Assembly: GCA_025358985.1 (NCBI GenBank)
Contig: JANYHQ010000492.1
Location: 1-7,641, forward strand
Origin: Acidimicrobiales bacterium
Lineage (GTDB): Bacteria; Actinomycetota; Acidimicrobiia; Acidimicrobiales; JANYDT01
Direction: 5' to 3'
DNA: 7,641 nucleotides
In this document: positions 1 to 6,656 of the stretch, in pieces
Layout: the number at the start of each line of letters is the position of its first letter
Position numbering within the stretch: the stretch's first letter is position 1
Notes under the pieces: generated by a model
The model's database searches: none
What the model was told of the DNA's origin: nothing
Seen by the model: the letters and a program-made list of their open reading frames with translations, nothing else
Position numbers and translations under genes: made by a program

Positions 1-1365
1 CAACACGGCCAGGGCTTCACCACCGTGGCGTGCCACCAGATGCTCGAGCACGTCGGGTGACACGCCCTGACGCAGTGCAGCATGTTCCTGACGTAGTTCA
101 GCGGTGCCTGACGACCCGCGCAAGGCGAGCTTGCGGGTGCCGCACGCCGCCTTGGTAATGAGTACGGCGCATACTTCGTCCACGGTGTCCTCGGCCATCT
201 TGCGGTACGTGGTGAGCTTGCCGCCCAGAATGGAGATCAGATTGCTGCGGGCCCGGACCACTGCGTGACGACGGCTGAGATCGGCGGTGCGCTCGGAGTG
301 GGCATCGGCCAATAGCGGACGCAACCCGGCCCAGGTTCCGGTGACATCATCGGTGGTGAGCGGATCGGCTAGCCACGAGTTCATTCCGTCGAGTACGTAT
401 TTCACATCGGCGGCGGTGCACGTGGGGTGATCGAGGGAGCCTTCGTATGGCGTGTCTGTGGTGCCGATGTAGGTGAGATGCGGCGCCCCCAGGGCCGCCC
501 CCGGTACGACGAACAACGAGCGCCGGTCCGAGCGCACGGGGACGACGGCTGCGATGTCGCAGTGCAACCGATCGGCGGGCACGGTGACGTGAACCCCCTT
601 GGCGGGTGTGATGCGATGGGTGAGTTCGCCGTCGAGTTCCATCAATCCCGCTGCCCATACCCCAGTGGCATTCACCACGCTACGAGCCTGCACCGAAGTA
701 CCGTCGGCCAACATCACGCCGGTGACCTTCCCAGCCGCTTTGGTAAGCGCACATACTTCAGCATAGTTGACGGCGACCGCGCCATAGTCCTCGGCGGTGC
801 GGATGAGCGTGAGGGTGAGACGGGCGTCATCAGCTTGCGCGTCGTAGTACACGAATCCGGCAGCCACCTTGGTAGGAGCAAGACCGGCCATATGCGCCAA
901 GGTTTCATCGGCGCTGATTCGTTGGTGTCGCTTGCCGATACGCAGCCCGCCGGTGAAGTCGTACATATTCAGAGTAGACGAGTACGCCTTCACCAGTGCT
1001 TTGTCGGCCACCACCCGTGCTCCGCTGGCCGAGGCCTTGGTGAACAGTGGGATGAGAAAAGGCAGCACGCTGACCAGGTGTGGTGCATTCGCCAAAAGAC
1101 GTTGCCGTTCCAACAAGTTTTCGAATACCAGACGGATCTCACGCTGTTGCAGATAGCGCAGCCCCCCATGGACCAACTTGGACGACTTCGACGACGTGCC
1201 CGACGCCCAGTCGCCCTTGTCCACAATGGCCGTCTTCAACCCCCTACTGGCGGCGTCGAGTGCCACCCCCGCACCGGTGACGCCGCCTCCCACCACCAGT
1301 ACATCGAATTGTTCAGTACACAGACGATCGCAGGTTGATCGCCGACGGGCCAGCGCGCTGCTCAT
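1..1365 (-). CDS. glpD: Aerobic glycerol-3-phosphate dehydrogenase, FAD-dependent (3' end outside window)
   Basis: This enzyme oxidises sn-glycerol 3-phosphate to dihydroxyacetone phosphate with FAD and passes electrons to membrane quinone, linking glycerol and phospholipid turnover to glycolysis and respiration. The reverse-strand frame stays open for 455 codons to the window edge. Visible family marks are the N-terminal Rossmann motif VVGGGVTGAGVALDAASRG (about residues 24-42, GxGxxG at G26-G31), GTSSKSSKLVHGGLRYL (about 56-72, FAD binding and the DAO signature), GLRPLL (347-352) and ILGGKLTTYRKMAE (379-392). Relatives are about 500-590 residues, so roughly 50-130 C-terminal residues are missing only because the window ends. 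The ATG at 1365 overlaps the stop of the upstream exchanger gene (ATGA), which suggests co-transcription and translational coupling. A weak TTGGA sequence lies about 9 bases before it. The family call is secure; the exact paralogue is not. Confidence 0.96.
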   Translation of the reverse strand, partial: MSSALARRRSTCDRLCTEQFDVLVVGGGVTGAGVALDAASRGLKTAIVDKGDWASGTSSKSSKLVHGGLRYLQQREIRLVFENLLERQRLLANAPHLVSVLPFLIPLFTKASASGARVVADKALVKAYSSTLNMYDFTGGLRIGKRHQRISADETLAHMAGLAPTKVAAGFVYYDAQADDARLTLTLIRTAEDYGAVAVNYAEVCALTKAAGKVTGVMLADGTSVQARSVVNATGVWAAGLMELDGELTHRITPAKGVHVTVPADRLHCDIAAVVPVRSDRRSLFVVPGAALGAPHLTYIGTTDTPYEGSLDHPTCTAADVKYVLDGMNSWLADPLTTDDVTGTWAGLRPLLADAHSERTADLSRRHAVVRARSNLISILGGKLTTYRKMAEDTVDEVCAVLITKAACGTRKLALRGSSGTAELRQEHAALRQGVSPDVLEHLVARHGGEALAVL

Positions 1366-2696
1366 TGATGCAGTTCCAAGATCGAGGTACGGAACGCGTC
1401 GCGAAGCAACATCTGGAATCGACCGAAGTGACGGGCGATGAGCCACACGCCCAGCGTGATGTACACCACCGATACGCCAACGCGTTCCAGGTTCACCAAA
1501 CGATGGGGCACCACGGCACCTACGATGAACTGAGCCCAGAACATACCGAACAGCACCATTGTCTCTTTGGTGCTCATGGACAAGTTGACCAGTACAGAGA
1601 TGGCGAAGAAGGCCTGGGCTCCGGTGAGGAGCAGTTCCTCGCGTTGCAACGTGCCCAACGGCAAGCCGTGCAACGAACCCGACGAGATGGCGAACACTAT
1701 GGGGAGCGTCCCCACCAACAACGTCCACTGGTTCACCTTGGAGCTCACCAGGGTGCCCAGGCCGTTACCGGTGTTCAAACGCCACGCGTACAAACCGGCG
1801 ATGAGCAACTCGGGTGCCTCGGACGCCAACGGAGCCAGCCATTGCACGAGGAGGAACTCATCGATGCCAGCGCTCTTGCCGGTGGCCACCAGCGCTTCGG
1901 CAAAATGCTCCGCCGAAGCGAGGATGACGGCGGCCGCAAACACCAGCATGAGAATCACTATCTGTCGCCGTTGGCGGGTGGGGAGACAACCTATGAGCAG
2001 TGCCGGTCCCACCAGGTGAGGTTCTTCCGCCGGCGCTTTGGCAATGCGCCACGTATAGGCCACGAAGATGGCGATGAGGATGACCGCATCGAACAGGGTC
2101 AACGAACCCTTGAGGGGAAGGGTGAGGGCGTACAACGAAGCCAACGCCAGGAATCCAACCTCCACGGAGTGCGAGCGTTCCAGCACGATTTCACGGGTGG
2201 CCATGCCGCGTTTGCGCCACTGGATCCACGCCAGGAACACCACCAAAGACCAGCCGATGCCGATCAGGAGACGGTTGGACCCGGTCATGTTGGCCAACGC
2301 CAGCGAGCACGGGTGGGAGTCCGGGGAGCCGCCAGCGGGTCCACAGGCCCGACCGAACTCCTTGAATCCTTTGCCTCCCTTCCATGAGAACACCATGTCC
2401 ACGGCGTATTCAGGGAGTACGGCTATGAATGCCAAGACCGCGATGGCTAAGCCGGCGGAGATGTCCAATTGGGCCGCCTCGGCGGCCCAGGCGAGGAGGA
2501 AGGCGGCGCCTACCACCGCCACCCCGAAGATCAGCGCCTCCACCGGGTGAGGCATCGACGGGGCACTGAAGCGGACGATGAGACCGGGAACAGTGACAAG
2601 GACGGCCAGCAGTAGATACAGCTTCTGGCGCCCGGGGTGGCTATCAACGTGGTCGGACACGTACACGGCGTGGGGGAGGTGGTCAGTATCGGCCAT
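1362..2696 (-). CDS. Na+/Ca2+ (or Na+/H+) exchanger-superfamily membrane protein
   Basis: This 444-residue polytopic inner-membrane protein has the two-repeat layout of the CaCA cation/Ca2+ antiporters. The first alpha repeat carries LPEYAVD (94-100) and, after an insertion, ANMTGSNRLLIG (135-146). The second carries LASEAPELLIAGLY (290-303) and GTLVSSKVNQWTLLVG (314-329). The conserved acidic residues E96 and E293/E296 and the GSN/SSKVN segments are expected to line the ion site. Hydrophobic helices occupy about 26-42, 54-73, 80-103, 143-158, 180-194, 200-216, 245-262, 281-304, 322-340, 350-370, 380-395 and 405-420. The usual annotation for this subfamily is sodium:calcium or sodium:proton antiporter, and the transported ion cannot be decided from sequence. 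A Gly/Cys/Pro-containing insertion sits at about 107-131. The ATG at 2696 has no clear Shine-Dalgarno sequence. The gene overlaps glpD by 4 bp and is probably the first gene of that transcript. Confidence 0.88.
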   Translation of the reverse strand: MADTDHLPHAVYVSDHVDSHPGRQKLYLLLAVLVTVPGLIVRFSAPSMPHPVEALIFGVAVVGAAFLLAWAAEAAQLDISAGLAIAVLAFIAVLPEYAVDMVFSWKGGKGFKEFGRACGPAGGSPDSHPCSLALANMTGSNRLLIGIGWSLVVFLAWIQWRKRGMATREIVLERSHSVEVGFLALASLYALTLPLKGSLTLFDAVILIAIFVAYTWRIAKAPAEEPHLVGPALLIGCLPTRQRRQIVILMLVFAAAVILASAEHFAEALVATGKSAGIDEFLLVQWLAPLASEAPELLIAGLYAWRLNTGNGLGTLVSSKVNQWTLLVGTLPIVFAISSGSLHGLPLGTLQREELLLTGAQAFFAISVLVNLSMSTKETMVLFGMFWAQFIVGAVVPHRLVNLERVGVSVVYITLGVWLIARHFGRFQMLLRDAFRTSILELHQ

Positions 2697-2945
2697 AGTG
2701 CGACAGTCTGTCTGACGTTGCCTGGGGTCCCGGTCGCGTAATCGATTGTTTGGGATGTTGCGAGTTGCTAGGTGACCGGCGCCTCTAGTGATGATGCACC
2801 CTGCAGTTGTGCAGATCTCGTGAGGATTTGGTTCCGCGCCTTGTGCAACCCTGTTATCTCATCCAACACTCATCATCATCCGCTCAGGGTGATGTCGCTG
2901 GTTTCGTACTGGAGACAAAAAACTGGTCATCTCTCGATCAGGCCC

Positions 2946-2975
2946 TTTACAGACGGTCCACGTTCGTTCCATACT
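2946..2975 (+). promoter_or_regulatory. Candidate sigma70-type promoter for whiB (and trpD)
   Basis: TTTACA (2946-2951, 5 of 6 matches to TTGACA) is followed after 18 bp by CATACT (2970-2975, 4 of 6 matches to TATAAT). Transcription would begin near 2982 and give a leader of about 70 bases before the whiB start codon. This is a motif match only. WhiB genes are often under more elaborate control. Confidence 0.3.
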
Positions 2976-3039
2976 TTTCGGCCCCCTCAAGCCTGGTCGC
3001 CACCACCGCGGTTCGGTTTTGACAGCACAACTGAGGATT

Positions 3040-3044
3040 GGAAG
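3040..3044 (+). promoter_or_regulatory. Ribosome binding site fixing the whiB start
   Basis: GGAAG lies 6 bases before the ATG at 3051, inside a wider purine-rich GAGGATTGGAAG stretch. Together with the loss of any recognisable WhiB sequence upstream, it supports 3051 as the start rather than the in-frame ATG at 2772. Confidence 0.65.
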
Positions 3045-3050
3045 ACCTTG

Positions 3051-3284
3051 ATGAAGACGCATACATGGCGCTCGCAGGCCCGTTGCCAAGGCATCGACCC
3101 GGAGATTTTCTATCCCGCGGCTGATGAGGACGCTGACGAGGCTAAATCCATCTGCTCGAACTGCAACGTCCGTTTGGCCTGCCTGGAGTACGCGTTGGCA
3201 GTGCGTGAGCGTGACGGAGTGTGGGGTGGGGCCACGGAGCGTGAGCGACGGCGCATCCTGCGTCAACGACGCCGCACGGCGTAA
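3051..3284 (+). CDS. WhiB-family iron-sulfur transcriptional regulator
   Basis: This 77-residue protein has the full WhiB pattern. Four cysteines (C12, C35, C38, C44; C-x22-C-x2-C-x5-C) are expected to bind a [4Fe-4S] cluster. They are followed by the GVWGG turn at 56-60 and a strongly basic C-terminal tail (RERRRILRQRRR, about 64-75) suited to DNA contact. DPEIFYP (16-22) matches the usual stretch after the first cysteine. WhiB proteins are actinobacterial redox- or NO-responsive regulators, many of which act by binding the main sigma factor. This one is near the short end of the family, with almost no sequence beyond the core domain. Which WhiB subgroup it belongs to cannot be settled here. 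trpD begins 22 bp after its stop on the same strand, so the two are probably co-transcribed. Confidence 0.94.
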   Translation: MKTHTWRSQARCQGIDPEIFYPAADEDADEAKSICSNCNVRLACLEYALAVRERDGVWGGATERERRRILRQRRRTA

Positions 3285-3293
3285 CGAGCGCTT

Positions 3294-3300
3294 GAAAGAG
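3294..3300 (+). promoter_or_regulatory. Shine-Dalgarno-like site supporting the trpD GTG start
   Basis: GAAAGAG ends 6 bases before the GTG at 3307. The competing starts lack such a site at normal spacing: GTG 3241 has GGAG only one base away, TTG 3292 has none, and ATG 3322 has none. Confidence 0.45.
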
Positions 3301-3306
3301 CTCCCC

Positions 3307-4359
3307 GTGGCGCTCGCCGAGATGGGTGGGTGGCCCGCGGTGCTGAGTACGCTCACATCCGGCCACGACCTGCCAGCTGAGCTGTTGCGTTCGGCCCTCG
3401 GTGAGATTCTGAGTGGCAACGCCACGCCCGCCCAGATGGCTGGCTTCGCCATAGGACTGCGGACCAAGGGCGAGACGGTAGAGGAACTCCGCGTTGCACT
3501 CGATACCATGTACACATATGGTATTGCCGTTCCCCTCACTGAAGCAGAACGTATTGCGGCGATCTGTACCTGCGGCACCGGAGGCGATCGCAGCCATTCC
3601 ATCAACGTCTCCACCATTGCCGCATTCGTGGTGGCGGGGGCGGGTGCTTCGGTATGCAAGCACGGGGGTCGTGCCGCCAGTTCCGCGGCCGGCTCGGCGG
3701 ATGTACTCGAGGCGCTCGGCGTCACGCTGGAAGTGACACCAGAAGGGGTGGCGGAGTGTGTGCGCTCGGCTGGCGTGGGGTTTGCGTTGGCTCCCCGATT
3801 CCATCCTGCCATGCGCCACGCCGCTCCCGTTCGCCGTGAGCTGGGGGTGGCCACCATGTTCAATTTTTTGGGACCAATGGCCAATCCCGGGGGAGTGGCC
3901 CGGCAGGTGATGGGTATCTCGGACCCGGCCATGGCACCCAGGGCGGCGGCGGTGTTGGGTGGTAGGGGGGCCATTCGAGCGCTGGTGGTGTTCGGCCACG
4001 ATGGGCTCGATGAACTCACCACCACCACCACCTCCACCATGTTGTGGGTGGAGAACGGTGACGTGGTGACCTCGGTGGTGGACCCAACCGCACTGGGTTT
4101 GGCTCCGGCCACGGTTGCCCAATTGCGGGGTGGATCGGCGGTGGAAAATGCCGAGTCGGCCACTCGGGTGCTGGCTGGTGACCTGGGGCCCCATCGCGAC
4201 ATCGTGGTACTGAATGCGGCGGCGGGATTGGTGGCCGCTGGCATGGTGGAGTCGTTGGAGGATGGCTTGCCGCTGGCCATGCGAAGTATCGACTCGGGCG
4301 CCGCCATGAGGGCATTGGAGTCGTTGGTGACCACCTCAGCGCAGTACCGCACCGACTAG
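3307..4359 (+). CDS. trpD: Anthranilate phosphoribosyltransferase
   Basis: TrpD transfers the phosphoribosyl group of PRPP to anthranilate, the second committed step of tryptophan synthesis, in the cytoplasm. With the GTG start the product is 350 residues, normal for the family. The N-terminal helical domain includes KGETVEEL (54-61). The PRPP-binding glycine loop is CGTGGD (89-94), followed by INVST (99-103). KHGGRAASS (118-126) and GSADVLEALG (129-138) form the next active-site block. APRFHPAMRH (162-171) and FNFLGPMANP (185-194) contribute the anthranilate-site arginine and surrounding residues. GHDGLDE (230-236) carries the acidic pair that binds magnesium. A notable change is HGG where most relatives have HGN (residue 121). 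No other trp gene is present in the window. ATG 3322 (345 residues) is a reasonable alternative start; the longer frame from 3124 would run through whiB. From memory, M. tuberculosis also has trpD (Rv2192c) beside the DEDDh/GIY-YIG gene (Rv2191), which supports the assignment. Confidence 0.93.
   Translation: MALAEMGGWPAVLSTLTSGHDLPAELLRSALGEILSGNATPAQMAGFAIGLRTKGETVEELRVALDTMYTYGIAVPLTEAERIAAICTCGTGGDRSHSINVSTIAAFVVAGAGASVCKHGGRAASSAAGSADVLEALGVTLEVTPEGVAECVRSAGVGFALAPRFHPAMRHAAPVRRELGVATMFNFLGPMANPGGVARQVMGISDPAMAPRAAAVLGGRGAIRALVVFGHDGLDELTTTTTSTMLWVENGDVVTSVVDPTALGLAPATVAQLRGGSAVENAESATRVLAGDLGPHRDIVVLNAAAGLVAAGMVESLEDGLPLAMRSIDSGAAMRALESLVTTSAQYRTD
4018..4032 (+). repeat. (ACC)5 trinucleotide run inside trpD
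   Basis: Five perfect ACC units encode five consecutive threonines directly after the GHDGLDE motif of TrpD, followed by TCC ACC. The run keeps frame, so gain or loss of units would change the threonine count only. Confidence 0.8.
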
Positions 4360-4364
4360 GGGCG

Positions 4365-4910
4365 TTATTCGTCTTCCACGAACACTAGGAGTGGTGTTTG
4401 TTCCAATGCCTTGACTTGATTGGTGGCATGGTCGTATGCGCGCAGTTGATCTTGGAATGGTAATAGCGGCTGCGGACCGGTCATGGTTTGTTCCCACTTC
4501 TGTGCCACGAACATGAGTTGTAGAACCGACGCTTCTATGCGCTGTACGTCGGCGGCAGGCGACATCAGCGCTTGGCGACGCTGTGGGCGTGGCGCCCGTG
4601 CCGCCGACACCAGGTCGATTTCCACGGCGCACGCATGGTGTTCCAGGTTTCGGACACTGTCAGCCAGGGCGGGAGCGGCGCCGAGACGAGCCGTCTGCAA
4701 GCGTGCCTGCACAGTGGCCGTCCGCAGCCGCCGATGCAGCCGTGCGGCACGTGAGAGCGGTGCCACCCAGTGAGTGGGAGCCACCGATTTGCGACCGATA
4801 CTCACTCGCAGTTGACGGCGCAGCATCCCTCGTAGGACAAGCAGGGCAATGATCACACTCAGGGCCAAACCACCCAGAACGGACAGCACCACGATGAGGA
4901 TCGTCTCCAC
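4365..4910 (-). CDS. Single-pass membrane protein of unknown function
   Basis: I do not recognise this 181-residue protein. One strong hydrophobic segment (about residues 3-27, ILIVVLSVLGGLALSVIIALLVL) is followed at once by basic residues (RRQLR), which predicts an N-out, C-in signal-anchor topology with about 150 residues in the cytoplasm. The cytoplasmic part is rich in Ala, Arg, Leu and Gln, probably mostly helical, with no catalytic motif I can name and only one cysteine. The start is a GTG at 4910 with only a weak AGG upstream. It begins 27 bp after the nuclease stop on the same strand, so it is probably the second gene of that operon. Its 3' end meets trpD tail to tail with 5 bp between the stop codons. 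Coding is supported by operon-like spacing and the coherent membrane segment rather than by homology. Confidence 0.7.
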   Translation of the reverse strand: METILIVVLSVLGGLALSVIIALLVLRGMLRRQLRVSIGRKSVAPTHWVAPLSRAARLHRRLRTATVQARLQTARLGAAPALADSVRNLEHHACAVEIDLVSAARAPRPQRRQALMSPAADVQRIEASVLQLMFVAQKWEQTMTGPQPLLPFQDQLRAYDHATNQVKALEQTPLLVFVEDE

Positions 4911-4937
4911 GTGTCAAAGCCTACGCGCGGTCCCGGC

Positions 4938-6650
4938 TTAGCTTTTCTTGGCCCACCTGCCCCGAACCGGGCCTCGGACAGCGGGAGTGACGCCGAACAA
5001 CCGCATTGCTGGTGAGGGGGCAGTGCGGGTGGTGCGTGCCGGGGCTCCCCGAGGACGAGCGGCGGGCGTACGAGAGCGCTCCAGCTGGGCGGGGGTGACG
5101 GAGGGGATTGGAATGACGGCTGGCGCTGGTCGGGGCGCAGTGACAGGGCCGGCATGGAAGCGGGGCACCGCCCCGACGGGTAGAGCAAGGCCTGGGGACC
5201 CTTGGATCAGTTGCACCCGATGCGCCTCTCGGTCAAGCCACTTGGCCAGCAGTGTGACCTCGTCCGCCAACTGGCGCGACAGGGTCTGGTCGGGTTCGCC
5301 GCAGGGCACGTGGCGGCCCACCACCACCCGCCCGTACTCGGCAACGATGGTACGACCCTGCCAGCGCATTTCCAGGTGAGGGACGGCACGCAGTGCATCA
5401 CAGCGATGTTGACGGGCAATGGCTCGGCTGAGAACCCCACCACGATCGCGCACCGAGGCCGCCTCCTCAAAGCGGTCTTCACCGGCCAAGTGATGCATCC
5501 GATGATGCAGGGGCGCCAACAGCACATCCGCCCTATTGATGACCTCTCGATCGAGGACGGTGGAGGGTGGCAGGGTTGTTACGCATTCGCGCAATGCGCC
5601 CGCCGCCACCCGTGCCGCACCCAGAGAAGAAAACGGGCCCAACAACCAACCCGACTGACCGGGGGTGGCTTGGCGAACTGCAGTCAGCTTCGGTGACCCG
5701 GCCGTACCGCCAATACGTAGGTACGCATATGAAGTCCAGAACTTGGACTGACGGTTGTAACGGGGGAGATGGTGCTGGATGAGTCTGATCTCGAGCACCG
5801 CCGCCTCTAGCGCAGTAGCGCATTCCAAATGATCGATACGCGCGGTGGTGTGCAGTAGTGGGCCCACCTTGCGGCGATCGTCGGATCCGAAGTAGCTCCG
5901 AACTCGGGCCCGAAGGTTGGTGGCCTTGCCCACGTAGAGCACCTCACCGCCTGCATCGCGAAACAGGTATACGCCCGGACGGCGGGGCAGGCAGTTGGTG
6001 AGCTTCAGTTTGGCGGCTGACGGATGGCGGCCGAGCGTTGGCAATTCCATGAGGTCATCCAGACCCAGTACTCCCAGTCCGGCTGCTCGCTCGAACAACA
6101 GATGCAATAGATCAGCAGTGGCCCGCACATCATCGAGGGCCCGGTGACAGGGTTGGTGGTCCAACATGAGGTACTGGGCCAAGGTTCCCAGTTTGCAGTC
6201 CGGCACTTCGTCACGCACCAGTCTCCGGGCCAGACGCAACGTATCCACCACTCGATTGGAGAACTGTTCGTAACCTCGGCGAACCAAAGCCGTGTTGAGA
6301 AACCCCAGATCGAAACGCACGTTGTGACCCACGATGACGGCGTCACCCACGAACTCGAGCAGCGCTGGCAACACTGCATCTATCCGAGGAGCCGGGCCCA
6401 CCATGGACTCGGTGATACCGGTGAGATACGTGATGGTGGGAGGGATGGGCACTCCGGGATTCACCAGCGTGGCCAGTACCCCGGTGCACTCACCTCCAAC
6501 ATAGCGAGCAGCGGCAATCTCGGTTATCTCACATAATGCCGGGGATCCGCCGGTGGTCTCCAGGTCGATGACGCAGAACGTGACATGCGCCAGTGGCGTG
6601 CCGAGATCGTCGAATGATTGCTGTCGCATGGGGGAAGGGGCCAGGGCCAT
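4938..6650 (-). CDS. DEDDh exonuclease fused to UvrC/Cho-like GIY-YIG endonuclease
   Basis: This 570-residue protein joins two nuclease domains. Residues 22-190 form a DnaQ-like DEDDh 3'-5' exonuclease: DLETTG (29-34; D29, E31), HNVRFD (109-114; D114) and HRALDD (169-174; H169, D173). Residues 215-300 form a UvrC-type GIY-YIG domain: GVY (226-228), YVGKATNLRARV (239-250), and the catalytic glutamate E287 in VLEIRLIQ, ending LPRYN. A UVR-like helix pair follows at about 377-409 (FEEAASVRDR), the region through which UvrC contacts UvrB. About 70 C-terminal residues are Pro/Ala/Arg-rich and basic. The architecture matches the actinobacterial family typified, from memory, by M. tuberculosis Rv2191, so a role in nucleotide-excision-type repair incision and trimming is likely. 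The ATG at 6650 is chosen because the promoter ends 6 bp before it; the longer frame to 6884 would run into the divergent gene. Most of the cysteine cluster usual between the GIY-YIG and UVR parts is missing. Confidence 0.92.
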   Translation of the reverse strand: MALAPSPMRQQSFDDLGTPLAHVTFCVIDLETTGGSPALCEITEIAAARYVGGECTGVLATLVNPGVPIPPTITYLTGITESMVGPAPRIDAVLPALLEFVGDAVIVGHNVRFDLGFLNTALVRRGYEQFSNRVVDTLRLARRLVRDEVPDCKLGTLAQYLMLDHQPCHRALDDVRATADLLHLLFERAAGLGVLGLDDLMELPTLGRHPSAAKLKLTNCLPRRPGVYLFRDAGGEVLYVGKATNLRARVRSYFGSDDRRKVGPLLHTTARIDHLECATALEAAVLEIRLIQHHLPRYNRQSKFWTSYAYLRIGGTAGSPKLTAVRQATPGQSGWLLGPFSSLGAARVAAGALRECVTTLPPSTVLDREVINRADVLLAPLHHRMHHLAGEDRFEEAASVRDRGGVLSRAIARQHRCDALRAVPHLEMRWQGRTIVAEYGRVVVGRHVPCGEPDQTLSRQLADEVTLLAKWLDREAHRVQLIQGSPGLALPVGAVPRFHAGPVTAPRPAPAVIPIPSVTPAQLERSRTPAARPRGAPARTTRTAPSPAMRLFGVTPAVRGPVRGRWAKKS

Positions 6651-6656
6651 CCCGGT

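Larger units (their letters stand above)
2697..3050. other. Divergent intergenic region between exchanger gene and whiB
   Basis: This 354-bp stretch separates two divergently transcribed units. An open frame runs through it from 2772 into whiB, but its translation resembles nothing and has no family motif, so I treat it as untranslated. The best promoter candidate for whiB is listed separately. A small perfect stem-loop (CTGCA-GTTG-TGCAG, 2801-2814) is present but has no poly-T tract. I found no convincing -10 element on the minus strand for the exchanger gene, and no tRNA, riboswitch or terminator. Confidence 0.6.

Noticed and set aside
427..1338. 303-codon plus-strand frame opposite glpD
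   Set aside because: It is a shadow of glpD: the minus strand shows unmistakable glycerol-3-phosphate dehydrogenase motifs throughout, and the plus translation shows none.
1335..2387. 350-codon plus-strand frame opposite the exchanger
   Set aside because: His/Gln/Arg-rich translation with no family resemblance; the exchanger frame has both alpha repeats.
2801..2814. Stem-loop CTGCA-GTTG-TGCAG as a terminator
   Set aside because: Only 5 bp of stem, no T-tract, and no gene ends nearby.
2789..2823. Ten-codon reading frame (MMHPAVVQIS) as a leader peptide
   Set aside because: It has no clear ribosome binding site, no tryptophan codons to suggest attenuation of trpD, and lies upstream of the best promoter candidate.
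2789..2878. Distant inverted repeat TGATGATG ... CATCATCA
   Set aside because: Eight bases of simple trinucleotide sequence separated by about 74 bases are likely chance.
3019..3024. Perfect TTGACA as a -35 for whiB
   Set aside because: No -10-like hexamer at 16-19 bp downstream; that position falls just before the start codon.
2772..3050. In-frame 93-codon N-terminal extension of the WhiB protein
   Set aside because: No WhiB-like or other recognisable sequence in the extension, and a good ribosome binding site sits directly before the ATG at 3051.
3124..3306. Longer trpD start inside whiB
   Set aside because: It would overlap the whole conserved Cys region of whiB in another frame, and the extra residues do not match TrpD N termini.
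2859..4352. 497-codon minus-strand frame opposite whiB and trpD
   Set aside because: Its composition (Ser/Thr/Ala/Pro-rich, no motif) is typical of antisense to a GC-rich gene, and trpD and whiB explain the stretch.
4368..4382. TTCGT-cttcc-ACGAA hairpin as a terminator between trpD and the membrane-protein gene
   Set aside because: A 5-bp AT-containing stem with no T-tract on either strand; too weak and mostly inside the end of the coding region.
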